A DNA stretch of 38,778 nucleotides from Streptomyces ossamyceticus (GCF_001418475.1 NZ_LIQX01000264.1:1-38778), one strand, 5' to 3'. Positions 28,556-37,524 are shown, numbered from the stretch's first letter. The notes: generated by a model from the letters alone, not told the origin. Program-made: numbers and translations.

Positions 28556-30480
28556 TCGGCCTGATCTCCGCGACCGCCGCGGGGGCCGTTGCCGCCCAGC
28601 GGCTCGCCTCGGCGTGGCCCGAGCGGACCCGTCTGTACGAGGGGCCCGTACGGGACGCCGTGGGGCGCGCGTTCGGCGAGTGCGAGCAGGTGGTGTGCTT
28701 CCTCGCCACGGGGGCCGTGGTGCGGCTGATCGCGCCGCTGCTCGCGGACAAGGGCACCGATCCGGGCGTCGTGTGCGTCGACGAGGGCGGGCGGTTCGCC
28801 GTGTCGCTGGTCGGCGGGCACGCGGGGGGCGCCAACGCGCTCGCCGTCGAGGTGGGCGAGGTGCTCGGCGCCGAGCCGGTCGTGACCACGGCCACCGACG
28901 CGGTCGGGGTGCCCGGCCTGGACACGCTCGGGATGCCGGTCGAGGGGGACGTGGCCGGGGTCTCCCGGGCCCTGCTCGACGGTGAGGACGTGGAGCTGGA
29001 CCTGGAGATCGCCTGGCCCCTGCCCGCGCTCCCTCCGAACGTACGGCGCCCGGCACCGGACGCGTCGGCCGAGCGCGGAGGGCCGGCGATCGTCGTGACC
29101 GACCGCGTGCCGGCCGGTGGACGGGTGAGCGGACCGGAGGAGACGCTCGGCACCGACCGGGCGGGGGTTAGAGAGGACACACTCGGCACCGACCTGGCAG
29201 CCGGGACGGAGGAGACGTTCGGCACCGACCGGGCGGGCGTCACGGAGGAGACGCCAACGGCAGGCAGCCCCGGAGACGCGGGCGAACCGCTCGGCGCCGT
29301 CCCTCACCGCGGCGCCGGTGACGCGCGGGTGGTGCTCCGTCCGTCGTCCCTCGTGGTGGGTGTCGGGGCGTCCAGGGGCGCCCCCGCCGACGAGGTGCTC
29401 GGGCTGATCGAGAGCGCCCTGCGCGACGCCGGCCTCTCCCCCCGGTCCCTCGCCGAGCTCGCCACCGTCGACGCCAAGGCCGACGAACCCGGTCTCGTCG
29501 AGGCCGCCGCGCGTCTCGGTGTCCCGCTGGTCACGTACTCCGCCGAGGAGTTGGCCGCGGTCGAGGTGCCGAACCCGTCGGACGCGCCGCTCGCCGCCGT
29601 GGGCACCCCCTCCGTCGCGGAGGCCGCCGCCCTCGTCGGCGGAGGTGAACTCATCGTCCCCAAGCGGAAGTCGGAACGGGCGGACGGCAGGCCCGCGATG
29701 GCGACCTGTGCCGTCGTACGGCGGCCGGCGCGGGGGCGGCTCGCGGTGGTGGGGCTCGGACCGGGCGCCCGGGACCTGCTGACGCCGCGCGCGAAGGCCG
29801 AACTGCGCCGGGCCTCCGTGCTCGTCGGGCTGGACCAGTACGTCGACCAGATCCGGGATCTGCTCCGGCCCGGCACCCGGATTCTGGAGTCCGGGCTGGG
29901 CGCGGAGGAGGAGCGGGCGCGGACCGCGGTCGCCGAGGCCCGTCGGGGACAGGCCGTGGCCCTGATCGGGAGCGGCGACGCCGGGGTGTACGCCATGGCC
30001 TCGCCCGCGCTCGCCGAGGCGTCCGACGACATCGACGTGATCGGTGTGCCCGGGGTGACCGCCGCCCTCGCGGCCGCCGCGATCCTCGGGGCGCCGCTCG
30101 GGCACGACCATGTGTCGATCAGCCTGTCCGACCTGCACACGCCGTGGGAGGTCATCGAGCGGCGGGTGCGGGCGGCGGCCGAGGCCGACATCGTGGTGAC
30201 GTTCTACAACCCGCGCAGCCGGGGCCGGGACTGGCAGCTGCCGAAGGCCCTCGCCATCCTCGCCGGGCACCGTGAGCCGACGACGCCCGTCGGCGTCGTA
30301 CGGAACGCCTCCCGGCCGGACGGGTCGCACCGGTTGACGACCCTGGCCGCGCTCGACCCGGCGACGGTCGACATGATGACCGTGGTGACCGTGGGCAACA
30401 CGGCGACCCGTGACATCGCGGGCCGCATGGTGACGCCGCGCGGCTACCGCTGGCAGGAGAACCCGGAGGGCGCCGAGTGA
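28552..30480 (+). CDS. cobJ: CbiG-CobJ fusion: cobalt-precorrin-5A hydrolase and precorrin-3B C17-methyltransferase
   Basis: 642 residues. CbiG N-terminal and middle domains (about 1-160) include CFLATGAVVRLIAPLL and VSLVGGHAGGANALA. CbiG C-terminal domain spans about 260-375 (VVGVGASRGAPADEV, ATVDAKADEPGL). The CobJ/CbiH methylase fills about 395-642 (VVGLGPGARDLLTPRA, IGSGDAGVYAMASP, TFYNPRSRGRDWQL). CbiG opens the lactone ring and releases the C20 fragment in the anaerobic route, and CobJ performs C17 methylation with ring contraction. The linker 190-235 contains a 12-residue tandem repeat. The GTG at 28552 overlaps the cobL stop. CbiG-CbiH fusions are known in actinobacteria. Confidence 0.93.
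   Translation: MIGLISATAAGAVAAQRLASAWPERTRLYEGPVRDAVGRAFGECEQVVCFLATGAVVRLIAPLLADKGTDPGVVCVDEGGRFAVSLVGGHAGGANALAVEVGEVLGAEPVVTTATDAVGVPGLDTLGMPVEGDVAGVSRALLDGEDVELDLEIAWPLPALPPNVRRPAPDASAERGGPAIVVTDRVPAGGRVSGPEETLGTDRAGVREDTLGTDLAAGTEETFGTDRAGVTEETPTAGSPGDAGEPLGAVPHRGAGDARVVLRPSSLVVGVGASRGAPADEVLGLIESALRDAGLSPRSLAELATVDAKADEPGLVEAAARLGVPLVTYSAEELAAVEVPNPSDAPLAAVGTPSVAEAAALVGGGELIVPKRKSERADGRPAMATCAVVRRPARGRLAVVGLGPGARDLLTPRAKAELRRASVLVGLDQYVDQIRDLLRPGTRILESGLGAEEERARTAVAEARRGQAVALIGSGDAGVYAMASPALAEASDDIDVIGVPGVTAALAAAAILGAPLGHDHVSISLSDLHTPWEVIERRVRAAAEADIVVTFYNPRSRGRDWQLPKALAILAGHREPTTPVGVVRNASRPDGSHRLTTLAALDPATVDMMTVVTVGNTATRDIAGRMVTPRGYRWQENPEGAE
29137..29253 (+). repeat. Three 36-bp in-frame tandem repeats in the CbiG linker
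   Basis: Units at 29137-29172, 29173-29208 and 29209-29244, plus a 9-nt partial copy, share GAGGA-AC--TCGGCACCGACC. They encode 12-residue repeats of the type EETLGTDRAGV-. They lie between the CbiG middle and C-terminal domains. Confidence 0.8.
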
Positions 30481-30635
30481 ACCATGTGGTCCACCCGACC
30501 GCGCCGTTTCGGCGACCGGCCGCCCACCGGTCCGCCTCGTACCCCGAGGCGACCGTGACGGGCGGGCCGGCGCCGGCCGCCGCGCCCGTCGCCCCGCAGC
30601 ACCACCCCGTTCGAGACTCCGAGGAGAAATCGTGA
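30477..30635 (+). CDS. Candidate small protein bridging cobJ and cbiX
   Basis: A 52-codon frame opens with GTG at 30477 inside the cobJ stop (GTGA) and closes with TGA at 30633-30635 inside the cbiX start (GTGA). GGAGGG (30465-30470) sits six bases before the start. I counted 46 of 52 codons ending in G or C, which fits the coding bias of the neighbours. The product is rich in Ala, Pro and His (VNHVVHPTAPFRR ... PVAPQHHPVRD) with no membrane helix and no family I recognise. It may be a small protein of the operon or a coupling leader that carries ribosomes to cbiX. Confidence 0.5.
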   Translation: MNHVVHPTAPFRRPAAHRSASYPEATVTGGPAPAAAPVAPQHHPVRDSEEKS

Positions 30636-31561
30636 CCACCCCGCCGCCCGCCCTGCTCATCGCCGGTCATGGCACCCGGGACGATGCCGGAGCCGAGGCG
30701 TTCCGCGACTTCGTCCGGGAACTGGGGCGCCGCCACCCCGAACTGCCCGTCGCGGGCGGCTTCATCGAGCTGTCCCCGCCGCCGCTGGGCGAGGCCGTGG
30801 CCGACCTGGTGGAGCGGGGTGTGCGGCGGTTCGCCGCCGTGCCGCTGATGCTGGTGTCCGCCGGGCATGCCAAGGGCGACATCCCGGCGGCGCTGGCCCG
30901 CGAGAAGGAGCGGCACCCGGGGATCACGTACACCTACGGCCGTCCGCTCGGCCCGCACCCGGCGCTGCTGAGCGTGCTGGAGCGGCGGCTGGACGAGGCG
31001 CTCGGCGGTGCGGGCCGCAGCCCCGAGGACCGTGCGGATGTGACCGTGCTGCTGGTGGGGCGCGGCTCGACCGACCCGGACGCCAACGCCGAGGTGTTCA
31101 AGGCGGCCCGGCTGCTGTGGGAGGGGCGCGGCTACGCGGGCGTGGAGACGGCGTTCGTGTCGCTGGCGGCGCCGGACGTGCCGAGCGGTCTCGACCGGTG
31201 CGTGCGGCTGGGCGCCAAGCGGATCGTGGTGCTGCCGTACTTCCTGTTCACCGGCATCCTGCCGGACCGGGTGCGGCAGCAGACCGAGGGCTGGGCTGCC
31301 GCGCACCCGGAGATCGAGGTACGGTCGGCCGATGTCATCGGTCCGGAACCGGAGTTGCTCGATCTGGTCATGGAGCGCTACCGGGAGGCCCTGGAGGGTG
31401 ATCTGCGGATGAACTGCGACTCCTGCGTCTACCGGATCGCGCTGCCCGGGTTCGAGGACAAGGTGGGGATGCCGCAGCAGCCGCACTTCCACCCGGACGA
31501 CGACGGGCACCACCACGGCCACCACCATCACGGGGGACACACGCACTCCCATGCACACTGA
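30632..31561 (+). CDS. cbiX: Sirohydrochlorin cobaltochelatase-like protein CbiX, long form
   Basis: 309 residues with two chelatase-like halves. The first carries the AGHGTRDD motif (active-site H13) and SAGHAKGDIP; the second carries LLVGRGSTDPDAN and FLFTGILPDRV. In the C-terminal part M260-x-C-x-x-C (MNCDSC) is followed by a histidine-rich tail with 13 His in the last 25 residues. The Bacillus megaterium CbiX has the same MXCXXC, which holds a 4Fe-4S cluster, together with a His-rich region. It probably inserts cobalt into sirohydrochlorin early in the pathway. The GTG at 30632 has GAGGAG upstream. It overlaps cobC by 11 bp. Confidence 0.92.
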   Translation: MTTPPPALLIAGHGTRDDAGAEAFRDFVRELGRRHPELPVAGGFIELSPPPLGEAVADLVERGVRRFAAVPLMLVSAGHAKGDIPAALAREKERHPGITYTYGRPLGPHPALLSVLERRLDEALGGAGRSPEDRADVTVLLVGRGSTDPDANAEVFKAARLLWEGRGYAGVETAFVSLAAPDVPSGLDRCVRLGAKRIVVLPYFLFTGILPDRVRQQTEGWAAAHPEIEVRSADVIGPEPELLDLVMERYREALEGDLRMNCDSCVYRIALPGFEDKVGMPQQPHFHPDDDGHHHGHHHHGGHTHSHAH

Positions 31562-32636
31562 ACACCGGAGCGGTTCCCGGCGTGCGGGGCACGACCTGCG
31601 GCATCACGGTGACGCCGAGGTGCGGGACGACGGGGCCGGGCTCACCGACCTCGCCGTGAACGTGCGGGCCGGCACGCCGCCCGCCTGGCTGCGGGAGCGG
31701 ATCGCCGGGTCGCTGACCGGGCTGGCCGCCTACCCCGACGGGCGGTCCGCCCGGGCGGCGGTGGCCGCCCGGCACGGGCTGCCACCCGAGCGGGTGCTGC
31801 TCACGGCGGGCGCCGCCGAGGCGTTCGTGCTGCTGGCGCGGGCCCTGACGGTCCGTCGGCCGGTGGTGGTGCATCCGCAGTTCACGGAGCCGGAGGCGGC
31901 GCTGCGGGACGCCGGGCACAACGTGGACCGGGTGCTGCTGAGGGCGTCGGACGGCTTCCGGCTGGACCCGGAGGCCGTGCCCGAGGACGCGGACCTGGTC
32001 GTCGTCGGCAACCCCACCAACCCGACGTCGGTGCTGCACCCGGCCGAGGCGATCACACGGCTGGCCCGTCCCGGGCGGACGCTGGTGGTGGACGAGGCGT
32101 TCATGGACGCGGTGCCGGGCGAGCGGGAGGCGCTGGCCGGGCGGACGGACGTGCCCGGTCTGGTGGTGCTGCGCAGCCTCACCAAGACGTGGGGCCTGGC
32201 CGGGCTGCGGATCGGCTATGTCCTCGCCGCGCCGGAGACGATCGAGGAACTGGAGCGGGCGCAGCCGCTGTGGCCGGTGTCGACGCCGGCGCTCGCGGCG
32301 GCCGAGGCGTGCGTGTCCGACCGGGCGCTGGCGGAGGCGGCCGACGCGGCGTATCGCGTCGCCGCCGACCGGGCCCATCTGGTGGCGGGGCTCAAGGAGT
32401 TCGCCCCGGACGGCCTGACCGTCGCCGAGCCCGCCGAGGGGCCGTTCGTCCTCGTCAGCGTGGATCGCGCGCCGGCCGTGCGCCGCCATCTGCGGACCCT
32501 GGGCTTCGCCGTGCGCCGGGGCGACACCTTCCCCGGCCTGGACGAGAACTGGCTGCGGCTGGCGGTCCGTGACCGTACGACGGTCAACAGCTTCCTCCAG
32601 GCGCTGGACCAGGCGATGACGCTGGCGGACCGTTGA
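31551..32636 (+). CDS. cobC: CobC-type PLP aminotransferase/L-threonine phosphate decarboxylase-like
   Basis: 361-residue fold-type I PLP enzyme. Motifs include VNVRAGTPPAWLRE near the start, AGAAEAF, GNPTNPTSV, VDEAFMD, the PLP lysine K212 in SLTKTWGLAGLRIGY, and a late arginine in ENWLRLAVRD. In the pathway such proteins supply the (R)-1-amino-2-propanol (phosphate) arm used by CobD. Some close relatives are annotated as histidinol-phosphate aminotransferase-like, so the exact reaction is inferred from position. The ATG at 31551 lies inside the end of cbiX. It is the last gene of the cobalamin cluster. Confidence 0.9.
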   Translation: MHTEHRSGSRRAGHDLRHHGDAEVRDDGAGLTDLAVNVRAGTPPAWLRERIAGSLTGLAAYPDGRSARAAVAARHGLPPERVLLTAGAAEAFVLLARALTVRRPVVVHPQFTEPEAALRDAGHNVDRVLLRASDGFRLDPEAVPEDADLVVVGNPTNPTSVLHPAEAITRLARPGRTLVVDEAFMDAVPGEREALAGRTDVPGLVVLRSLTKTWGLAGLRIGYVLAAPETIEELERAQPLWPVSTPALAAAEACVSDRALAEAADAAYRVAADRAHLVAGLKEFAPDGLTVAEPAEGPFVLVSVDRAPAVRRHLRTLGFAVRRGDTFPGLDENWLRLAVRDRTTVNSFLQALDQAMTLADR

Positions 32637-32771
32637 GCGGAGGAGCTCGACGGCCCGTCGGCCGACCCTGCGGGGCGGGGGCCACCGGGCCACTGCCCCT
32701 GAGGTCCTGTCCCACGTACGCCCGCACGACGCCGTCGTCGAGCGGGCCGGGGTTCTTGGGGGAAGTGTGTG

Positions 32772-33863
32772 TCAGGCGGTGATCGTGCCGTTCAGCACGA
32801 CCCGTAGGGGCGCCGCCAGGGCGCGGACGTCGTCGCGGGGGTCCTCGGCGTAGACGACCAGGTCCGCCGGGGCGCCCTCCTCCAGGCCGGGGCGGCCGAG
32901 CCAGGTCCGGGCGTCCCAGGTGGTCGCGGCGAGGGCCCTCAGCGGGGGGATGCCGGCCTTGACCAGTTCGGCCACCTCGTCGGCGACCAGACCGTGCGGG
33001 AGGCTGCCGCCGGCGTCGGTGCCGACGAAGACGGGGATCCCGGCGTCGTAGGCGTTGCGGACGGTGTCGTAGCGGCGCTCGTACAGGTTCCTCATGTGGG
33101 CGGACCAGACGGGGAACCGGGCCTCGCCGCCCTCGGCGAGCTTCGGGAACGTGGCGATGTTGACCAGGGTGGGCACGATCGCGACGCCGCGGGAGGCGAA
33201 CAGCGGGATCAGGTCGTCGGTGAGGCCCGTGGCGTGTTCGACGCAGTCGATGCCCGCCTCGACGAGGTCGCGCAGCGAGGACTCGGCGAAGCAGTGGGCC
33301 GTGACACGGGCGCCCAGGCGGTGGGCCTCGGCGATCGCCGCCTCGACCGCGCCGCGCGGCCAGCACGCCGCCAGGTCGCCCATCTCGCGGTCGATCCAGT
33401 CGCCGACCAGCTTCACCCAGCCGTCACCGCGCCGGGCCTCCCGGCCGACGTACGCGACGAGGTCGTCCGGCTCGATCTCGTGGGCGTAGCCGCGGATGTA
33501 GCGGCGGGTACGGGCGATGTGCCGGCCTGCGCGGATGATCTTCGGGAGGTCGTCGCGGTCGTCGACCCAGCGGGTGTCGGACGGGGAGCCCGCGTCACGG
33601 ATCAGGAGGGTGCCGGCGTCGCGGTCGGTCAGCGCCTGCTTCTCCGCGGTGCCGGCGTCGACCGGGCCGTGCGCGCCGAGGCCGACATGACAGTGGGCGT
33701 CGACCAGGCCGGGCAGCGCCCACCCCTCCACCGTCCGCACGTCCCGCGTGGCGGCGGGACGGTCGTAGGAGACCCGGCCGCCCACGACCCACAGCTCGTC
33801 CCGGACATCGTCGGGCCCGACGAGGACCCGCCCCTTCACACGCAGCACAGCACGCTCGTTCAT
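32772..33863 (-). CDS. Amidohydrolase-superfamily protein (imidazolonepropionase-like)
   Basis: 363 residues. A small beta domain opens the protein (about 1-50), followed by a metal-dependent TIM barrel with DAHCH (metal ligands H57, H59), K151 in WVKLVGDW as the likely carboxylated lysine, H190 in VTAHC, H210 in VEHATG and the catalytic aspartate in VGTDAGG. The protein ends with the usual return to the beta domain (GAPADLVVYAEDP). It hydrolyses an amide or cyclic amide; the substrate is unknown. The ATG at 33863 matches the family N-terminus. It faces the cobalamin cluster tail to tail. Confidence 0.9.
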   Translation of the reverse strand: MNERAVLRVKGRVLVGPDDVRDELWVVGGRVSYDRPAATRDVRTVEGWALPGLVDAHCHVGLGAHGPVDAGTAEKQALTDRDAGTLLIRDAGSPSDTRWVDDRDDLPKIIRAGRHIARTRRYIRGYAHEIEPDDLVAYVGREARRGDGWVKLVGDWIDREMGDLAACWPRGAVEAAIAEAHRLGARVTAHCFAESSLRDLVEAGIDCVEHATGLTDDLIPLFASRGVAIVPTLVNIATFPKLAEGGEARFPVWSAHMRNLYERRYDTVRNAYDAGIPVFVGTDAGGSLPHGLVADEVAELVKAGIPPLRALAATTWDARTWLGRPGLEEGAPADLVVYAEDPRDDVRALAAPLRVVLNGTITA

Positions 33864-33956
33864 ACCCCGCACCCTAGCCAGGGGCTGCTCGCCATCGGGG
33901 GGTGCGGGTGAGTGAGGGCTGGTCGCGCCCACTCGGCGGAGCCGCGCATGTCACCG

Positions 33957-34090
33957 CCCGCGCCCCTGAAAAGCGGCCAGGGGCCGCGCCCCGTGCTCTA
34001 CCTGAAGGGGCGGGCCGCAGGCCCGTTCCCCTCAGGGGCGCGGGGAACTGCGCGAGACACCACGAACCACCCGCACCCGCCGACGCACCC
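33957..34090. repeat. Dispersed Streptomyces intergenic hairpin repeat
   Basis: A perfect 13-bp inverted repeat (CCCGCGCCCCTGA at 33957-33969 and its complement at 34032-34044) encloses GC-rich smaller palindromes (GGGGCGGGCCGCAGGCCC region) and is followed by AACTGCGCGAGA and CCACGAACCACCCGC. This arrangement, in particular GCGCAGTTCCCCGCGCCCC read on the minus strand, recurs between genes across Streptomyces genomes. It sits between the PIG-L and amidohydrolase genes and can act as a terminator on either strand. Confidence 0.75.
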
Positions 34091-34112
34091 GGACCCCGGA
34101 CGCGCGTGGGCG

Positions 34113-34907
34113 TCACCGCTCCACCCACGGCGGCGGCCCCTCGAAGCCGAGGGCGTGGACGTCGAAGAGCACCGCCGCCTCGACCCCGAGGGCCTGGCCG
34201 CCCCGGTGGGCCGCCCAGGTCAGGAAGGGGCGGGGTTCGAAGCCCTGGGCGCCCAGCCCCTTGGTGTACTCGGCGTGGGCGGCCAGGGAGGCGATGCCCC
34301 GCTCCAGGGGTTCGCCGGTGACGTCCACCCCGTGGGTCGGGTGCTCGGCCCCGGCGACGGCCACGAAGCGGACCCCGCCCCAGGGTTCGAGGCCCTCCTC
34401 GGCCAGCTCCGGGAAGATCCACCGGTTGCCCGCGTCGCGTGCCGCGTCGAGCGCGGCGAGGCCCACGACCCGGTGGTCCGCCTGGTTCACCACTCCGGCG
34501 ACCATCCGCACCGTGTACGCCCCGGTCACCACGACCTCCGGCCGGTGCCGCCGGATCGCCCGCACGATGTCGCGGCGCAGGGCGGGCCCGTACTCGATCG
34601 TCCCGTCCCGGTGGTCGAGGAACTCGACCACGTCCACGCCCACTTCGCGGGCCCCGGCCCGTTCCTCGGCCTCGCGCAGCGGGCCCGCCTCGTCCGGGTG
34701 GAGTCCGTCGATGCCGGCCTCGCCGCGGGTGGCCAGCAGATAGGTGACCCGCTTGCCCGCCGCCGTCCAGCGGGCCACGGCGGACGCCGTCCCGTACTCG
34801 ATGTCGTCTGGGTGCGCCGCCACGGCCAGACAGCGGTCCCAGTTCTCCGGCAGCGGGGCCGGTCGCGGGCCGGCGCCGGGGCCGCCCGCGTCGTCGAGAG
34901 TCGTCAT
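34113..34907 (-). CDS. PIG-L family deacetylase
   Basis: 264 residues of the LmbE/PIG-L zinc deacetylase family, which removes acetyl groups from N-acetylglucosamine-type substrates (mycothiol, glycans, antibiotics). The defining AHPDD motif is at 31-35 (H32, D34, D35), followed by EYG, TRGEAG, EFLDHRDG, and a later NQADHRVVG with the third metal histidine. The ATG at 34907 is preceded by a poor ribosome site. It lies 55 bp downstream of the ABC transporter ATPase on the same strand, so it may be the fourth gene of that transcript. The substrate cannot be told from sequence. Confidence 0.9.
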   Translation of the reverse strand: MTTLDDAGGPGAGPRPAPLPENWDRCLAVAAHPDDIEYGTASAVARWTAAGKRVTYLLATRGEAGIDGLHPDEAGPLREAEERAGAREVGVDVVEFLDHRDGTIEYGPALRRDIVRAIRRHRPEVVVTGAYTVRMVAGVVNQADHRVVGLAALDAARDAGNRWIFPELAEEGLEPWGGVRFVAVAGAEHPTHGVDVTGEPLERGIASLAAHAEYTKGLGAQGFEPRPFLTWAAHRGGQALGVEAAVLFDVHALGFEGPPPWVER

Positions 34908-34962
34908 GCCCCGAATGATGACGGGTGGAGCGCTCTGGGCGACAGAAGCGCGTATGCCCTTT

Positions 34963-35772
34963 TCAGTCGCTTCCGCCCACCTGGTTGGACGTCTCCTCCT
35001 CCACCTCCGCCATCGCGGGGTCGAGGAGACGGGACAGGAAGTGGCGGGTGCGCTCGTGCCGGGGCGCGCCGATGACCCGGGCGGGGACGCCGTCCTCGAC
35101 GATCACGCCGCCGTCCATGAAGACGACACGGTCGGCGACCTCGCGGGCGAAGGTCATCTCGTGGGTGACGACCATCATCGTCATGCCCTCCTGCGCGAGC
35201 CTGCGCATGACCGCCAGGACGTCGCCCACCAGTTCCGGGTCCAGGGCCGACGTCGGCTCGTCGAAGAGCATGACCTCGGGGCCCATGGACAGGGAGCGGG
35301 CGATCGCCACGCGCTGCTGCTGGCCGCCGGAGAGGGAGGAGGGGTAGGCGTCCGCCTTCTCGGCGAGACCGACCCGCTCCAGGTTCTCGGCGGCCACCCG
35401 CGCCGCCTCCGCCTTGCCCCGCCTGAGGACCCGGCGCTGCGGGAGCGTGAGGTTCTCGGTGACCGTGAGGTGCGGAAAGAGGTTGAACTGCTGGAATACC
35501 ATGCCGATGCGGCGGCGTACGGCGTCGATGTCGACGTCGGGGTCGGTCAGTTCGGTGCCGCCGACGAAGACCTGGCCCTTCGTGGGTTCCTCCAGGAGGT
35601 TCACACAGCGCAGCAGGGTCGACTTGCCGGAGCCGGACGGGCCGATGACACAGACGACCTCGCCGCGGCCGATCTCCAGGTCGATGCCCTTGAGGACCTC
35701 GTTGTCGCCGAACGACTTGTGCAGGGCGCGGACCTGGATCTCGGGGTGTCCGCCCAGCGTCTTCGCGGTCAT
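34963..35772 (-). CDS. Polar amino acid ABC transporter ATP-binding protein
   Basis: 269-residue ABC ATPase of the GlnQ/GluA class. Walker A is GPSGSGKST (44-52), the Q-loop FQQFNLFPH, the signature [13 protein letters not shown], Walker [15 protein letters not shown] and the H-loop VVTHEM. The ATG at 35772 overlaps the stop of the permease gene (ATGA), so the two are translated together. The C-terminus has a short acidic extension (EVEEETSNQ). It forms one transporter with the next two genes. Confidence 0.95.
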   Translation of the reverse strand: MTAKTLGGHPEIQVRALHKSFGDNEVLKGIDLEIGRGEVVCVIGPSGSGKSTLLRCVNLLEEPTKGQVFVGGTELTDPDVDIDAVRRRIGMVFQQFNLFPHLTVTENLTLPQRRVLRRGKAEAARVAAENLERVGLAEKADAYPSSLSGGQQQRVAIARSLSMGPEVMLFDEPTSALDPELVGDVLAVMRRLAQEGMTMMVVTHEMTFAREVADRVVFMDGGVIVEDGVPARVIGAPRHERTRHFLSRLLDPAMAEVEEETSNQVGGSD

Positions 35773-36602
35773 TTCACGGCCTCCTGGGCCTTCGCCTCCA
35801 TACGGCGCACGACGAAGCCGAGCGGGATGGTCACCAGCAGGTAGCACAGGCCGGCGACCAGGATGGGCGTGGAGTTGGCGGTGGTGCTGGCCAGGTCCCG
35901 CCCGTACTTGGACAGTTCGCGCTCCTCCAGGGTGACCCCGAGGAACAGCACCAGCGAGGAGTCCTTGAAGAGGAGGACGAGTTCGTTGGTGAGCGGCGGG
36001 AGGATGATCCGGAACGCCTGCGGGATGATGATCGAGACCATCGCGCGGGCGGGCGAGAACCCGAGCGAACGGGCCGCCTCCATCTGCCCCTTGGGGACGG
36101 CCTGGATGCCCGCGCGGATCGTCTCCGCCATGTACGCCGCCGCGACCAGGCCCAGCGCCAGGGCGACCTTGCCGTAGGTGCCGCCGACGATCTCCGTGCC
36201 CGGGAAGGCCAGCGGGACGGCGACCCCGATGAAGATGAAGATCAACAGGGCGGGCAGACCGCGGAAGATCTCGATGTACACGCCGGCGAACCACCGGTAC
36301 GGGCCGACCGACGACAGCCGCATCAGGGCGATCACCATGCCGAGCACCAGGCCGACGGCGAAGCCGGACAGGGTGTAGAGCACGGTGTTCTTCAGCGCCA
36401 GCGTGATGACGTCCGGGAACATCTGCTCGGCGATGTCCGCCTGCGCGAACTGGTTCTTCAGCCGGCCCCAGTCCGCCGAGACCGCGAAAGCGATCACGGC
36501 GGCGACGAAGACGACGTACTGCGCGCCGCGCGACAGACTGCGCTTCTGCCGCCGGGTCAGCCCCTTCTTCCTGGGCTGGACCACCGCGTCCGTGTCGGTC
36601 AT
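35769..36602 (-). CDS. Polar amino acid ABC transporter permease
   Basis: 277 residues. A basic N-terminal stretch ([12 protein letters not shown]) is followed by about five to six membrane helices. The HisM-type motifs [15 protein letters not shown] and [12 protein letters not shown] are present, and the EAA loop reads [23 protein letters not shown]. Only one permease gene is present, so the channel is presumably a homodimer. The ATG at 36602 lies three bases after the stop of the substrate-binding protein gene. Confidence 0.94.
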   Translation of the reverse strand: MTDTDAVVQPRKKGLTRRQKRSLSRGAQYVVFVAAVIAFAVSADWGRLKNQFAQADIAEQMFPDVITLALKNTVLYTLSGFAVGLVLGMVIALMRLSSVGPYRWFAGVYIEIFRGLPALLIFIFIGVAVPLAFPGTEIVGGTYGKVALALGLVAAAYMAETIRAGIQAVPKGQMEAARSLGFSPARAMVSIIIPQAFRIILPPLTNELVLLFKDSSLVLFLGVTLEERELSKYGRDLASTTANSTPILVAGLCYLLVTIPLGFVVRRMEAKAQEAVK

Positions 36603-36605
36603 GGG

Positions 36606-37463
36606 TCAGGAGGCGGACGCGGACGGGGAGGCGGACGCGGCGCTCTCGTCATACGGGCCGATCCACTTCTCGTACAGCTCGCGGTACGTCCCGTCGGATT
36701 TGGCCTCGGAGAGCGCCTTGTTGACGGCGGCGAGGAGCTTGGTGTTGCCCTTCCTGACCGTGAAGCCGTACTGCTCACCGGTGTTGACGTTGTCCGCGAC
36801 CTCGAAGGCGTCGGCGTTGGCCTTGTCCTTCAGCCAGCCCTGGACGACCGGGTAGTCGATGACGACGGCGTCGACCTGGCCGGAGCGCAGTCCGTTGAGG
36901 ACGGCGTCGGAGGACTCGAAGGAGACCGGGTCGAGGCCCTGGCTCTTGGCGTAGTCCTCGCCGGTGGTCTGCGCCTGGGCGCCGACCTTCTTGCCCTTGA
37001 GGTCCGCGAAGGAGCCGATCCCGGCGCCCTTGTCGGCGAGGACGGCCTGGGTGGCGTCGAAGTACGGGTCGGAGAAGTCGACGTTCTTCTTGCGCTCGTC
37101 GGTGATCGTCATACCGGCGGCGGCGAGGTCGCACTCACCGGAGTTCAGGAAGGCGCCCGTCTTGAAGTTCTCGAACGGGGTGTCGCGGATCACCTGCTTC
37201 ACACCCAGGTCCTTGGCGACGAGGTCGATCAGCGCGACGTCGAAGCCCTGCACCTTGCCGTCGATCTCCGACTGGAACGGCGGGTACGGGAGGTGGGTGC
37301 AGGTGGTCAGCTGACCCGCCTTGACCAGCTCGACCCCGCCGGCGGCCGTCTTGGTGCCGCTGCCGCCGTCGTCGGTCGAGGTGCAACCGGCCACGAGCAG
37401 CAGTCCGGCCGCGGCGGTGGTGGCGGCCAGGATGCGGGTCCGGCGTGCGAGGACCGAGTTCAC
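36606..37463 (-). CDS. Polar amino acid ABC transporter substrate-binding lipoprotein
   Basis: 285 residues from the GTG at 37463, which has AGGAGGT with a near-ideal spacer; an upstream ATG lacks one. The N-terminus [20 protein letters not shown] leads into the lipobox LVAGC, so the protein is a membrane-anchored lipoprotein outside the cell. The mature part is a periplasmic-binding-type family 3 domain ([51 protein letters not shown]). The aspartate in the last motif is typical of amino-acid ligand contacts. It ends in an Ala/Ser/Pro tail. It is the first gene of the transporter operon. Confidence 0.95.
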   Translation of the reverse strand: MNSVLARRTRILAATTAAAGLLLVAGCTSTDDGGSGTKTAAGGVELVKAGQLTTCTHLPYPPFQSEIDGKVQGFDVALIDLVAKDLGVKQVIRDTPFENFKTGAFLNSGECDLAAAGMTITDERKKNVDFSDPYFDATQAVLADKGAGIGSFADLKGKKVGAQAQTTGEDYAKSQGLDPVSFESSDAVLNGLRSGQVDAVVIDYPVVQGWLKDKANADAFEVADNVNTGEQYGFTVRKGNTKLLAAVNKALSEAKSDGTYRELYEKWIGPYDESAASASPSASAS

Positions 37464-37496
37464 GGGGAGACCTCCTGTGGGGAACATAGGCATCCG

Positions 37497-37524
37497 ATTA
37501 TAAGGAGATGTTTGACTTACTCAA
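37497..37524 (-). promoter_or_regulatory. Consensus-like promoter of the amino acid transporter operon
   Basis: On the minus strand TTGAGT (37519-37524) and a perfect TATAAT (37497-37502) are 16 bp apart. The -10 ends 33 bp before the GTG start. It is the closest match to the housekeeping consensus that I noticed in the window. Confidence 0.8.

Noticed and set aside
27145..30660. 1171-codon open frame on the minus strand opposite cobL and cobJ
   Set aside because: Arg/Pro/Ala-rich shadow of two well-supported cobalamin genes, without motifs or a credible ribosome site.
32637..32771. Terminator after cobC
   Set aside because: Only scattered partial complementarity (GCTCGACGGC with GCCGTCGTCGAGC) over a long loop; not convincing enough to annotate.
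33864..34112. Small open frames in the PIG-L/amidohydrolase gap
   Set aside because: They fall inside the dispersed hairpin repeat, which explains the sequence without a gene.
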